Shown: positions 7,817 through 16,181 of the stretch, one piece after another
Numbering within the stretch: position 1 is the first letter of the stretch
Layout: the number at the start of each line of letters is the position of its first letter
Source: Candidatus Aenigmatarchaeota archaeon
Lineage (GTDB): Archaea > Aenigmatarchaeota > Aenigmatarchaeia > CG10238-14 > SCSR01
DNA: 64,000 nt
Reading direction: 5' to 3'
NCBI GenBank assembly: GCA_016181005.1
Contig: JACPAE010000001.1
Coordinates: forward strand, 62,001-126,000
Notes under the pieces: generated by a model
Seen by the model: only the letters and a program-made list of their open reading frames with translations
The model's database searches: none
What the model was told of the DNA's origin: nothing
Made by a program: the position numbers and the translations under genes

Positions 7817-8497
7817 CTATCGTCCAAACCTATACTTCAACCCTTCTTTAACTATGTAATAGAGGACGTCAAGAACCACCCTAGTGCCCCGTCTTACGCC
7901 GCTTTTCCTGTGGTAGCTTACCTTGACCTCAACCTGTGACATCTTCAGACGATTCTTAAGTGCACCTATCAAAATCGAATTGTCGACAATGTAACCGCCT
8001 AGAATGCTGTCTTTTATCTTTTCCACAGCCTTCTTGTCAAACCCCATCAAGCCGCAGTTCGTGTCCTTGAGCTTTGTCCCGAAAAGAATGTTGAATGCTG
8101 TCCTCCACACAAAATTTCCCAATTGGTGCCTGAAAGGGACAAGGCTCCAGTCCCTGTACCCCATGACAAAGTCCGCGCCCGCTTCTTCCAACTCGCGCAA
8201 GATCTTCAAAGCCTCCTGCGGCGCATACTGGTTGTCTGCGTCTATCAGAATCAAGTAATCAAAACTCGGATAGTGCTTCAGTATATGCTCAAGTCCTGTC
8301 TTTAACGCCTCCCCCTTTCCCTTGTTCCTCTCGTGCCGTATGCAGATTGCGCCGCTATCAACTGCAACATCATAAGTATTGTCCTTAGAACCGTCGTCAA
8401 TTACAACAGGCTTTAATCCTATCTTTGAAACCTGCCTTACTATGCCTGCTATGTGCTTGCTTTCGTTGTAAGCGGGTATCAGTGCAAAATTTACCAT
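7817..8497 (-). CDS. Family 2 glycosyltransferase (dolichyl-phosphate mannose synthase-like)
   Basis: The 226-residue protein has the GT-A nucleotide-sugar motifs: LIPAYNES at the start, VVIDDGSKDNT, the metal-binding YLILIDADNQY near residue 87, and the NCGLMGF acceptor region. It most resembles dolichyl-phosphate mannose/glucose synthases without C-terminal membrane helices, which make polyprenyl-linked sugars for N-glycosylation. AglB and the sugar genes lie 45 kb away. The gene starts divergently from NMD3 with a 47-base shared upstream region. Donor and acceptor cannot be read from sequence. Confidence 0.85.
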   Translation of the reverse strand: MVNFALIPAYNESKHIAGIVRQVSKIGLKPVVIDDGSKDNTYDVAVDSGAICIRHERNKGKGEALKTGLEHILKHYPSFDYLILIDADNQYAPQEALKILRELEEAGADFVMGYRDWSLVPFRHQLGNFVWRTAFNILFGTKLKDTNCGLMGFDKKAVEKIKDSILGGYIVDNSILIGALKNRLKMSQVEVKVSYHRKSGVRRGTRVVLDVLYYIVKEGLKYRFGR

Positions 8498-8544
8498 ATC
8501 TGAAAATAGGAAGACAGATATTTATTTAAACTCAAGTTTGAGAC

Positions 8545-9216
8545 ATGCATAACATATTTTGCCCCAAGTGCGGCAGGACGGTGTCGAAGCTCTATAGCGG
8601 GCTCTGTGGGGATTGCTTCTTGGAAAAATTCAGCTTTGCAGACAAGCTTCCAGATAAGCTACTAATAACCGAATGCAGGGAGTGCGGCAGATTTTACCTT
8701 GGTGAAAAGGATTTCCATACATTGGAAGGTGCGATCGAGAAATTTTTCAAGGGGCTGAAATTCAAGGAATTGCATTCTGTGACATACCGCGTAAGCAAAG
8801 ACAATATCCATGCTACGCTGCACGCAAGAATAAGCGGGATGAAGAAGGAGGAGGAAAAAGAAATCAGCTTGAAGCACCCGCTCGTCGTCTGCAAAATCTG
8901 CAACATGAAGTTCTCCGGCTACTTCAACGCCACTCTTCAGGTGAGGGGAAATGTTAATATAGATAAAGTTTCAAAGGAGATTGAACGCAAGGTTGATGAG
9001 TTGAAGAAGGAGGACAAGATGGCATTTGTTTCTGGCTCCGCAAAGAAAAGGGGAGGCATTGATTATTATTTCGGCTCCAAGTCGGCGGCGGACAAGGTGG
9101 CGAGATTTCTGAAATCCAGATATAGAACAAAAACCAAGATTACAAGAACCCTGTATGGGATGAAGGAAGGGAAGAAGGTCTACAGGGATACTATACTGGT
9201 CTCATTTGGTGAGTGA
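8545..9216 (+). CDS. nmd3: NMD3 family protein (large ribosomal subunit maturation factor)
   Basis: The 223-residue protein starts with four zinc-binding pairs: CPKCG, CGDC, CRECG and CKIC, the arrangement of archaeal NMD3. The rest is a short beta and helix-rich domain (YYFGSKSAADKVARFL). Eukaryotic NMD3 exports and matures the 60S subunit; the archaeal protein is inferred to act in 50S maturation or quality control. Its TGA is directly followed by the ATG of aIF1A, so translation is probably coupled. Confidence 0.9.
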   Translation: MHNIFCPKCGRTVSKLYSGLCGDCFLEKFSFADKLPDKLLITECRECGRFYLGEKDFHTLEGAIEKFFKGLKFKELHSVTYRVSKDNIHATLHARISGMKKEEEKEISLKHPLVVCKICNMKFSGYFNATLQVRGNVNIDKVSKEIERKVDELKKEDKMAFVSGSAKKRGGIDYYFGSKSAADKVARFLKSRYRTKTKITRTLYGMKEGKKVYRDTILVSFGE

Positions 9217-9531
9217 ATGGCAAAAGTGGAACAACCAACAAGGGAAGAAATAGAAATATCCAGGACAAGAATGCCAAAGGCGCCGGAAGTGCTGGGAATT
9301 GTGGAGATGATGCTGGGCGGCGACAAGATGAGGGTAAGGTGCAACGACGGCAACACGAGGATATGCAGGATACCTGGAAGGCTGCGAAAGCGCGTCTGGA
9401 TAAGGGTGGGAGATCTTATTCTGGTGGGACCTTGGACAACGCAGAGCAGCGAGCGCGGCGATGTTGTCTTCAGGTACACGCCAACGCAGGCAAACTGGCT
9501 TAGAAGAAGGAACATTGTGAAGGACTTTTAG
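9217..9531 (+). CDS. eif1A: Translation initiation factor aIF1A
   Basis: The 104-residue S1-like OB-fold protein carries GIVEMMLGGDKMRVRCNDG and RIPGRLRKRVWIRVGDLIL, diagnostic of aIF1A. It binds the 30S A site and helps scanning-type or leaderless initiation with aIF1 and aIF2. It follows NMD3 with no spacer (stop TGA then ATG). Confidence 0.95.
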   Translation: MAKVEQPTREEIEISRTRMPKAPEVLGIVEMMLGGDKMRVRCNDGNTRICRIPGRLRKRVWIRVGDLILVGPWTTQSSERGDVVFRYTPTQANWLRRRNIVKDF

Positions 9532-9564
9532 AAAATCTTTTTAACGCAGGAAATCAAAATTCAT

Positions 9565-9762
9565 TTGATGATAAGAGACTTGTTGATATCATTCCTGGAC
9601 GGATTTCTGGCTTACCTGGCCTACTTTGTGCTCAGCGGGAACTTGTTCGGTATAAATGTTGTCTCACTGATTCCTTTGCCTATGGTGGCTTCCAGTGCGA
9701 TAGTGCTCGGCGTTCTCGTGCTGGTAATAGACTATGTGGTCAGAAACGTAATAAGAATGTAG
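9565..9762 (+). CDS. Small two-helix membrane protein, unknown function
   Basis: A 65-residue reading frame with two hydrophobic helices (LLISFLDGFLAYLAYFVL and MVASSAIVLGVLVLVIDYVV). It sits in a plus-strand run between aIF1A and the Dim2-like gene, with a TTTTTAACG-containing upstream tract that could act as a promoter. Two in-frame ATGs open the frame at 9568 and before. No family is recognised. Length, hydrophobic pattern and tight spacing support a real gene. Confidence 0.55.
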   Translation: MMIRDLLISFLDGFLAYLAYFVLSGNLFGINVVSLIPLPMVASSAIVLGVLVLVIDYVVRNVIRM

Positions 9763-9778
9763 GCCGATACAGATATGC

Positions 9779-10273
9779 ATGATAGCGCACGTTGTCATAC
9801 CAGAGGATAGAATAAAGAAGCTGAGGCATGAAAAAGGCTGGGATGTGGAGCTTGGCAGGTTCTTCGACGTTTCAGTTGCAATAGCCGAGGATGTCGTAAT
9901 CGAAGGCGAGGATGTCGTGCAGGTTCTGAATGTGAAGGAAATCTACAAGGCATTTGGGAGGGGGTTCGACTTTTCAGAATGCATGGACTTGGTGGATGAC
10001 GAATATTTATTGCTGGTTATAAACATTAAGGATTTTGCCGGGTCTGGCAAGAGGGAGACTGTGATGAAGGGGAGGATTATCGGCGAGATGGGCGGGATGA
10101 AGAAGCAGATAGAAAAGTCTGCGCAGGTAAAGGTGGCTGTCTATGGAAAGACTGTCAGCATCATCGGCAGGCCGGAAAACATACTAGTGGCGGAAGAGGC
10201 GATTAAAATGATTTTATTTGGGAGCAAACACAATAAGGTTTACAGATTTTTGGCGGAGCACAAAGTGGTTTGA
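9779..10273 (+). CDS. KH-domain rRNA-processing protein (Dim2/Pno1-like)
   Basis: The 164-residue protein has two KH domains. The second contains the RNA-binding GxxG loop in MKGRIIGEMGGMKKQIE (residues 98-114), followed by VAVYGKTVSIIGRPENILVAEEAI. It matches the archaeal Dim2/Pno1 family (COG1094), which helps mature the 3' end of 16S rRNA; archaeal Dim2 is also known to bind aIF2alpha. Its TGA overlaps the next ATG (TGATG) of topoisomerase VI B. Confidence 0.88.
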   Translation: MIAHVVIPEDRIKKLRHEKGWDVELGRFFDVSVAIAEDVVIEGEDVVQVLNVKEIYKAFGRGFDFSECMDLVDDEYLLLVINIKDFAGSGKRETVMKGRIIGEMGGMKKQIEKSAQVKVAVYGKTVSIIGRPENILVAEEAIKMILFGSKHNKVYRFLAEHKVV

Positions 10274-11850
10274 TGGCTGAAAAGATAAGGGGCGGAGAGG
10301 AGCTATCCGAGCAGTTAAAAGCTGTTAGCGTTGCAGAGTTCTTTGAGAAGAACAGGCACCTGCTGGGCTACGAGAATCCTACGAAAGCATTGATAACTAT
10401 AGTGAAGGAGTTTGTGGACAATTCTCTCGACGCGTGCGAGGAGGCGAGGATACTGCCGGACATAAAAATAACAGTGAAGGAGATTTCGCCGGAGAGGTTC
10501 AGAGTCAGAAATGAGGACAACGGACCAGGCATTGTCGAAGGCAAGCTGGCACTGGCATTTGGCAAGCTACTCTACGGCTCAAAGTTCCATCGGCTAAAGA
10601 TGTCTCGAGGCACTCAAGGATTGGGAGCCAGCGGCGGATTATTGTATTCCCAGCTGACGACAGGTAAACCTGCCAAGCTAAGTTCGAGCACAGGAAAAGA
10701 CATCCACGAAATTGAATTAATGATCGACGTGAAGAAAAACGAGCCGCACGTTATTTCGCAGAAGAAGGAGAAGAATGAGAAAAGGTGGCACGGGCTGAAG
10801 ATTGAGGTGGATGCGGAAGGGAGATATATAGAAGGCAAGCAGTCGATAGCAGAATACCTCAGGCAGACTGCAATGTCGAATCCTTATGCGGAGATTGTTT
10901 ACGAAGGTCCGAACGGGAAGGCAAAGTTTGACAGAGCCGTGAAGGAGCTGCCCCCGTTGTCGAAGGAAATCAAGCCCCATCCATACGGAGTCGAGCTAGG
11001 GCTGCTGAGAAGGATGATAATGGCCACGAATGCGAGGAACATGGTAGGCTTTTTGACAAAGGAGTTCTCAAGGGTGGGGAAGGGATCTGCGGAGCAGATT
11101 TGCAAGCTTGCGAAAATAGAAACTAAAAGGAAGCCGCAGGAGTTGAACCATGAGGAGACTGAAAGGCTGCACAAGTCTATGCAGATGGTCAAGCTGGTTG
11201 CTCCGCCAACGGATTGTTTGTCGCCGCTTGGAGAAAAATTGTTGGAAGAGGGATTGAAGAAGGAGACTAGAGCTGAGTTTGTTGTCGCGGTCACCAGGCC
11301 GCCAACAGTTTATCGCGGAAATCCTTTTCAGGTCGAATGTGCACTAGCATTTAGCGGTGAGTTGCCTAAGGAAGGAAGTGCGCAGCTGTTCAGGTTCGCG
11401 AACAAGGTTCCTCTTATTTATCACGTGAGCGACTGCGCCACCACAGAATCTGTTATTGATACTGACTGGAAAAGGTATGGTTTCTCACAGTCTTCCGGGC
11501 AGTTGCCGCAGGGCCAGCTTGCAATATTGGTCCACTTTGCATCCGTCTGGGTTCCTTATACATCCGAAGGGAAGCAGGCCATAGCAGGCTATCCGGAGAT
11601 CATCAAGGAATTGAAGCTTGCGTTGCAGGAAGCAGGCAGAAGGATTGCAACTTATGTCAGGCAAAAGCACAAGATGAGGGAGGGACTGCTGAGAAGGGAG
11701 TTGTTTGACAAGTACATACCTGAGCTTGCCGAGTCGCTGGAAAAGCTTACAGAAAAGAAAAAGCAATCTTTGATTGAGAAGTTGGAGAAGATTGTGAAGA
11801 AAGGTGGAAAGGTTGAAGGAGAAGATACAAAAGACGCAAAAGAATCTTAG
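10273..11850 (+). CDS. top6B: DNA topoisomerase VI subunit B
   Basis: The GHKL ATPase signatures are clear: N box EFVDNSLDACEEA, G1 box NEDNGPGI and G2 box RGTQGLGASGG, followed by the transducer with the switch lysine region and a helical C-terminal tail. Length is about 525 residues, normal for the family. Subunit B binds ATP and clamps the transported duplex for the type IIB enzyme that relaxes and decatenates DNA. The ATG at 10273 overlaps the preceding TGA by one base; a TTG just before it is less likely. Confidence 0.96.
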   Translation: MAEKIRGGEELSEQLKAVSVAEFFEKNRHLLGYENPTKALITIVKEFVDNSLDACEEARILPDIKITVKEISPERFRVRNEDNGPGIVEGKLALAFGKLLYGSKFHRLKMSRGTQGLGASGGLLYSQLTTGKPAKLSSSTGKDIHEIELMIDVKKNEPHVISQKKEKNEKRWHGLKIEVDAEGRYIEGKQSIAEYLRQTAMSNPYAEIVYEGPNGKAKFDRAVKELPPLSKEIKPHPYGVELGLLRRMIMATNARNMVGFLTKEFSRVGKGSAEQICKLAKIETKRKPQELNHEETERLHKSMQMVKLVAPPTDCLSPLGEKLLEEGLKKETRAEFVVAVTRPPTVYRGNPFQVECALAFSGELPKEGSAQLFRFANKVPLIYHVSDCATTESVIDTDWKRYGFSQSSGQLPQGQLAILVHFASVWVPYTSEGKQAIAGYPEIIKELKLALQEAGRRIATYVRQKHKMREGLLRRELFDKYIPELAESLEKLTEKKKQSLIEKLEKIVKKGGKVEGEDTKDAKES

Positions 11851-12901
11851 AAACCTGGGAAGTAAGGTAGTCGGGGATATAGAGAAGGGTGAGAATCCTT
11901 CGCTGGATGTACCTATAAGGACATTGTCAAACGTAAAGTACGATCCGCGCCAAAGAATGATAAAGATGGGTTCTGGGGTTGCTACAAGATACTTTTTCAA
12001 CGTAGGGCATGTCAGAAAATTCGTGCAGACGATTGAAGCGGCGGCCGTGGCAAAGGAGCTGCTAGACATGAACAAGCATCTGAGCTTGAGGGAGGCCTTT
12101 TACAGGATGAAGAGGACTTTGCCCGGCTCAAACATCAATCTTGTTGACGAGCAGGTCGAGTCCAACCAAGCGATAGAGGATCTGGAACTTATTACGGGTT
12201 CCTCGCGCGAACAGCTGAATATCAACGCGAACAAGCTTGGATCGATTGCCGGAAAGGTTGTCATACAGGACAAGGGGGACACGATTGACTGGAGCAAACT
12301 CGGCTCGGGGGGATGGAGCATACCCAGCAATGTCGAGGACATTGTCTTCAAGAAAGTCGACGCCAAGTTCATCATTTATCTGGAAAAGGCTGCAGAATGG
12401 GAAAGATTGCATGAGGATCGTGTATGGGAAAAGCTGAACTGCATCATCATTTCAAGCCAGGGGCAAGCTACTAGAGGCATCAGAAGGCTTTTGCAGAGGC
12501 TGCACTTGGAATACAAATTGCCGGTTTACATCCTAGTGGACGGCGATCCTTGGGGCGCATACATTTACTCTGTCATCAAGTACGGCTCTATCAGCCTTGC
12601 GCACATTTCCCAGGAGCTGGCCATACCTGGAGCTAGGATGCTCGGGTTGACTGCAGAGGACGTTGTAAAGTATGACCTGAAGAGGCACTTGATCAAGTTT
12701 GAGGACGTTGACTTGAAGAGGCTGGACCAGGTGAAGAACTATGATTGGTTTAAGGACAACAAGGAATGGCAGAAGCAGTTCAAGCTTTGGAAGGAGCTTA
12801 ACGGGAAAGTTGAGCTGGCAGCATTGTCGTCAAGAGGGATAACATTTATTTCTGACAAGTACATACCCGACAAGATTAAAAACAAGGAATTTCTAGATTA
12901 G
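11804..12901 (+). CDS. top6A: DNA topoisomerase VI subunit A (Spo11-like)
   Basis: The 365-residue protein carries the 5Y-CAP domain with Tyr100 in REAFYRM as the probable strand-cutting tyrosine, and the Toprim domain (YLEKAAEWERL; ILVDGDPWGAYIYSVIKYGS). The usual double tyrosine of the motif is Phe-Tyr here, keeping the second Tyr. It starts with GTG at 11804, 47 bases inside the end of top6B, consistent with coupled expression of the A2B2 enzyme. The archaeal Top6A family normally has this length. Confidence 0.95.
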   Translation: MERLKEKIQKTQKNLRNLGSKVVGDIEKGENPSLDVPIRTLSNVKYDPRQRMIKMGSGVATRYFFNVGHVRKFVQTIEAAAVAKELLDMNKHLSLREAFYRMKRTLPGSNINLVDEQVESNQAIEDLELITGSSREQLNINANKLGSIAGKVVIQDKGDTIDWSKLGSGGWSIPSNVEDIVFKKVDAKFIIYLEKAAEWERLHEDRVWEKLNCIIISSQGQATRGIRRLLQRLHLEYKLPVYILVDGDPWGAYIYSVIKYGSISLAHISQELAIPGARMLGLTAEDVVKYDLKRHLIKFEDVDLKRLDQVKNYDWFKDNKEWQKQFKLWKELNGKVELAALSSRGITFISDKYIPDKIKNKEFLD

Positions 12902-12931
12902 ATTTAAATCTTGAGTGGAAATTAGTTGTAT

Positions 12932-13016
12932 GCCACGGTAGCTCAATTGGCAGAGCACCCGCCTTGTATTACATCAGGCAAGCGGAAGGTTGCGAGTTCA
13001 ATTCTCGCCCGTGGCT
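12932..13016 (+). tRNA. tRNA-Thr (TGT) with 12-nt canonical intron
   Basis: Acceptor GCCACGG/CCGTGGC, D stem GCTC/GAGC, anticodon stem CCCGC/GCGGA (27-43 is C-A), T arm GCGAG-TTCAATT-CTCGC, discriminator T as in archaeal tRNA-Thr. The 12-nt intron 12969-12980 lies at 37/38 and gives loop CTTGTAA (anticodon TGT). Its bulge-helix-bulge has central helix CTTG/CAGG, bulges TAT and CAA, and only a 5-nt intron loop TACAT. The mature tRNA is 73 nt. Confidence 0.92.
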
Positions 13017-13021
13017 CTTTT

Positions 13022-13654
13022 ATGAAAAAATTTAATCGTTTGTCGAAATCCCTGTTTGTACTGTCTTCAATGAAATTCATTTTCATAGTATCGCTGATTT
13101 TGTCCATAGTCTTATGGAGCATACCGGTTCTTTCATTCAATACAGCCATCTGGTCATTTTTCCAGGAAAAGAACGGGGTTGATTTCACTCAGGATGCTGG
13201 ATTCTACAACAGCATTATACTTGAATTTCTGGAGTACGGGACAAAAGTCCCATTCCTAAACGAGCAGGAGTTCAGCCATATGCAGGACGTAAGAAGAGTT
13301 ATTGTAGTCACAAATGTCATCTTTTTTGTTTCCTTTCTGGCGTTACTATCAAGCTTGAATCATCTCACAAAGACTAACAGGAGATTCATGATAAAAACCA
13401 TTAGAATAACTTCAATAGCGGTTTTCATTTTGTCATCGATGATTTTCCTACTTTTGCTAGCCAACTTTGATTATGTCTTTGATGCATTCCACAAAATTCT
13501 TTTCGAAAGGAATTTCATATTCCCAGCCAGCAGCATCCTGAAAATCCTTTACCCAGACGAGTTTTTCCTAGGGCTTGGCACGATTTACCTTTTGTCAATA
13601 ATTGTTGTAAGCCTTGCCGCCGCCATAATTTCGCACAGATTAAAGCTTAAGTAA
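13022..13654 (+). CDS. DUF1461/TIGR01906-like integral membrane protein
   Basis: A 210-residue protein with about five membrane helices. The soluble segment FLNEQEFSHMQDVRRVI matches the conserved E..HM.DV.. motif of the DUF1461 (TIGR01906) membrane family, of unknown function. The ATG at 13022 is used because upstream in-frame codons lie inside the tRNA-Thr gene, which ends 5 bases before. It could be read from a transcript shared with tRNA-Thr. Confidence 0.7.
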   Translation: MKKFNRLSKSLFVLSSMKFIFIVSLILSIVLWSIPVLSFNTAIWSFFQEKNGVDFTQDAGFYNSIILEFLEYGTKVPFLNEQEFSHMQDVRRVIVVTNVIFFVSFLALLSSLNHLTKTNRRFMIKTIRITSIAVFILSSMIFLLLLANFDYVFDAFHKILFERNFIFPASSILKILYPDEFFLGLGTIYLLSIIVVSLAAAIISHRLKLK

Positions 13655-13678
13655 TTTCAAACTTTATCTTAACAAGAC

Positions 13679-13788
13679 GAGGTCGTCGTCTAACCTGGTT
13701 CAGGATCGGTGCCTCCAGTTTTCATGGAGATCTGATACAAGATGATGGAAGAAAGCACTAGATTAGGGTTCAAATCCCTACGACCTCA
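13679..13788 (+). tRNA. tRNA-Trp (CCA) with 35-nt intron
   Basis: Acceptor GAGGTCG/CGACCTC, D stem GTCT/GGAT, anticodon stem GGTGC/GCACT, T arm TAGGG-TTCAAAT-CCCTA, discriminator A. The intron 13719-13753 lies at 37/38 and leaves loop CTCCAGA (anticodon CCA). The central helix would be CTCC/GAAG with one mismatch at C34; bulges are AGT and AAA. The intron contains CTGA (13732-13735), then a 6-nt loop, then ATGATGG (13742-13748), like a D'/C' box pair. The mature tRNA is 75 nt. Confidence 0.9.
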
Positions 13789-13789
13789 T

Positions 13790-14044
13790 TCAACTGATTC
13801 CGCAAAAGAACGCCAAGCCATAAATTAAGGCGTTTATGTAAATCATCGAATAGCCTGCTGCCGGATAGATGCTATAAGGCTTGACAAAAATCTTGACGAT
13901 TAGGAATATTATGAAAGATACTGCCAGGAAAGATATTAGGGTTACAATCATGACGTCTACTGGCAAGAATATGCCGAAGATTAGATTGAAGAACTTCACA
14001 TAAAGCAGCGCTATTGATGAGACTATCGGTATGCAGAAAGACAT
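13790..14044 (-). CDS. Small integral membrane protein, unknown function
   Basis: An 84-residue protein with three hydrophobic helices (SSIALLYVKFFNLIFGIFL; VMIVTLISFLAVSFIIFLIV; IYINALIYGLAFFCG). The start overlaps the stop of the upstream methyltransferase gene by one base, so it is probably translated from the same message. No family is recognised. It ends one base from the tRNA-Trp 3' end. Confidence 0.55.
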   Translation of the reverse strand: MSFCIPIVSSIALLYVKFFNLIFGIFLPVDVMIVTLISFLAVSFIIFLIVKIFVKPYSIYPAAGYSMIYINALIYGLAFFCGIS

Positions 14045-14634
14045 TATGACCAGCCATATTTCCCTCTAAGCGGGACGAATATAACGGATAATATGTTTTT
14101 TGATATTAAATCTCCAGACTTTGTTTTCCTGATTTTGATCAGATGTTGCTCGCCTTCAGGGGCGCCTATTACGGCGAGTATGACGCCGTTGGATTTGAGC
14201 TGGCTTATCAATGGCTTTGGTATATCTGGAGATGCTGCACTTATTGCAATCTTGTCATATGGCGCGTATTTTGGATATCCCATAGAGCCGTCCCCATGGA
14301 CATACGTGACATTCTTGTAGCCTGCTTTTTTCAGGCATGCCTTCCCGAACTTGTAAGTCTCCATGTTTATTTCCATGCCGACAACCTTCCCTTCTTTTCC
14401 GACCATTTCCTTGGCATAAGCCAGCATTATTCCTGAGCCTGCCCCCACTTCCAGGAATTTCTCGCCTGGCTTCAAATCCAGTTCTGAAAGGACTATCCTA
14501 TGCATATGTGATGCGCTTATCGTCTGCCCTCCAGGGATGGCTATAGGCTGATCCATGCTTGCAGATTTTATGAATTCTGTTGGTACGAATAACTCCCTTC
14601 TGACTTTGGACATCGCCTTTGCTACAGTATCCAT
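14044..14634 (-). CDS. pcm: Protein-L-isoaspartate O-methyltransferase
   Basis: The 196-residue protein has the PIMT substrate region (DQPIAIPGGQTISASHMHRI), the SAM-binding motif EVGAGSGIMLAYAKEMVG and the acidic EINMETY strand end. PIMT methylates abnormal isoaspartyl residues in aged proteins so that they can revert to aspartate. It is on the same strand as Alba (40-base gap) and overlaps the small membrane gene downstream by one base. Confidence 0.92.
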   Translation of the reverse strand: MDTVAKAMSKVRRELFVPTEFIKSASMDQPIAIPGGQTISASHMHRIVLSELDLKPGEKFLEVGAGSGIMLAYAKEMVGKEGKVVGMEINMETYKFGKACLKKAGYKNVTYVHGDGSMGYPKYAPYDKIAISAASPDIPKPLISQLKSNGVILAVIGAPEGEQHLIKIRKTKSGDLISKNILSVIFVPLRGKYGWS

Positions 14635-14674
14635 GAAGATAATTTAGCGAAGAAATAGAAAAAGAGGAAAGGTG

Positions 14675-14956
14675 TCACTTTCCTATTGAAATGCTTATTG
14701 TCGAAATGTTGACCTTCTGCCCGTTTTCAAGCGCCTTTTCCTCTGTGCCAATCTCTATGTTTGAAATTCTTGCGTCCTTTGCGAATTTCCTTCGGACAAT
14801 CTCTGCGACGTCAACTGCTTTCGAGATTGAACGTCCTCGAGCCTTGATGAAGATCTGGTTTTGCCCGTTGGACATTTGTGTCATCACGCCCAGAACATAG
14901 GCCATTGAAGGCTTCTGCCCGACGTAGACGACGTTTTCTGATGCTTTTTCAGCCAT
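14675..14956 (-). CDS. albA: Alba DNA/RNA-binding chromatin protein
   Basis: The 93-residue protein (MAEKASENVVYVGQKPSMAY ... IKARGRSISKAVDVAEIV) is typical Alba, including the lysine in the GQKP loop that contacts DNA and is acetylated in some archaea (here Lys16 or 17). The start is ATG 14956, placed 5 bases after a GGAGGTG ribosome-binding site at 14962-14968; the upstream GTG would overlap that site. Alba and the histone at 53008 are both encoded. Confidence 0.95.
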   Translation of the reverse strand: MAEKASENVVYVGQKPSMAYVLGVMTQMSNGQNQIFIKARGRSISKAVDVAEIVRRKFAKDARISNIEIGTEEKALENGQKVNISTISISIGK

Positions 14957-14961
14957 TTGCA

Positions 14962-14968
14962 CACCTCC
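14962..14968 (-). promoter_or_regulatory. Strong Shine-Dalgarno site of alba
   Basis: GGAGGTG on the minus strand, 5 bases before the alba ATG. It decides the start codon. Many other genes here have a TATA-like tract about 25-35 bases upstream and little or no leader, so a full site is unusual. Confidence 0.6.
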
Positions 14969-15046
14969 GTTGATGTAATTGATAATGTGGTGATAGGTTT
15001 TTAAGTAGCTGAAAGGTATTTAAATTTAACATTTAGTTTAAACTGT

Positions 15047-16123
15047 ATGGTAACAACTAGACAACTCTCAGTTAATCAGGAGTATTTGCTAGAGCGGTTT
15101 AATGTTTTTGCAGCTACAGACTCTCCCACTTATATTGTAGCGAGAAATTCGCTTACTGGTGAATTTAGTGCCCATCCCTACGGTATTTATTTCCCAAACT
15201 CTGACATTGGTGATTTGCCTCTTGTGGGTTGGTTTTTCAAAGCATTGCATATTCGCTTTCCTATTTTTAATCCGGTAAAATTTAGTGGCTTTAAATTTCG
15301 TACAGGTAATATTGTGTATACTTTTCAAGTGGGGGATCCTGAACCAGAATCGCCTGATGAACTGACATACGCCGATGGTTCTACTGGATTTGCTGTAATA
15401 AGCTTAGGGTATAGGTTCTACCTTGATAATCAAGAACACCGTGCAACAAAACGCTTGATAGGGGAACCTGCAGGTAATAGAATGACGAACCTTGTCAAGT
15501 TTTACAGAGAAGCAGAGCATAGAAGACCAGATGGGGTGATTGAGAAAGATTCAGAAGCTGTTGGACTTTTAAGGGGTAGGGTAGAAGAAGTTGTTCGTGG
15601 TATTACTTCTAGGATGAATTACTTGGACGCACAACAACAACTTGGGCCTACACTTCGAGTATATTTAAAATTAGTCAATAAAGGTGCTTATACAAGACCG
15701 CACTCGATAACAAAAAACCCAGATGATACAACTGTGGATATACCATTCGATATGATATCTGAAGATGAGTATGGGAAAGTTGTTGATAAAAGTGGCTATG
15801 AATTTCGCGCTGGTGCAAGTGATGAGCTCTATTTAGAAGCTATAGAAAACGAAACCACTGCAATCCCATATTTAACTCGCACATCACAGCAATCAGTAAA
15901 TAGACAATTTGCATTACGGCAAGAAGGTGCAGGCTTAAGGGAGCTTGCTGAGGGACAAAGAGCACTTGTGCAAGTACGCATGGAAACGTATAAGGCAGCT
16001 GGTCTTACTCCAGCAGACATACGTGAGATAGAAAGATTCAATGCATTACGTGGGCAGGGTGGGGATGAACGTGGGCAGGGTGGAGGTGGAAATGTGTTTT
16101 TCGGTGAAGTAAGAGAAAGATAG
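15047..16123 (+). CDS. Hypothetical protein, possibly SPFH/Band-7-like
   Basis: I do not recognise this 358-residue protein with confidence. The middle (VISLGYRFYLDNQ, then an alpha-beta region RVEEVVRGITSRMNYLDAQQQLGPTL) and the C-terminal run of helices with repeated Arg/Glu/Ala (RQFALRQEGAGLRELAEGQR, then GLTPADIREIERF) loosely resemble an SPFH/stomatin domain with its trailing coiled coil. No clear membrane anchor is seen. Two GRGQGG-like repeats (RGQGGDERGQGGGG) close the chain. Base use is more AT-rich than the neighbouring alba gene. It sits 58 bases upstream of the large membrane protein and may share its operon. Confidence 0.45.
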   Translation: MVTTRQLSVNQEYLLERFNVFAATDSPTYIVARNSLTGEFSAHPYGIYFPNSDIGDLPLVGWFFKALHIRFPIFNPVKFSGFKFRTGNIVYTFQVGDPEPESPDELTYADGSTGFAVISLGYRFYLDNQEHRATKRLIGEPAGNRMTNLVKFYREAEHRRPDGVIEKDSEAVGLLRGRVEEVVRGITSRMNYLDAQQQLGPTLRVYLKLVNKGAYTRPHSITKNPDDTTVDIPFDMISEDEYGKVVDKSGYEFRAGASDELYLEAIENETTAIPYLTRTSQQSVNRQFALRQEGAGLRELAEGQRALVQVRMETYKAAGLTPADIREIERFNALRGQGGDERGQGGGGNVFFGEVRER

Positions 16124-16181
16124 CACTAACCTATATTCTTAAAGCTAATTACCAAGAAACGACAAATTTAATTTAGGTTTA

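Noticed and set aside
12926-13021. N-terminal extension of the DUF1461-like protein through the tRNA-Thr gene
   Set aside because: The extra residues are encoded by the tRNA itself; ATG 13022 gives a normal membrane-protein start.
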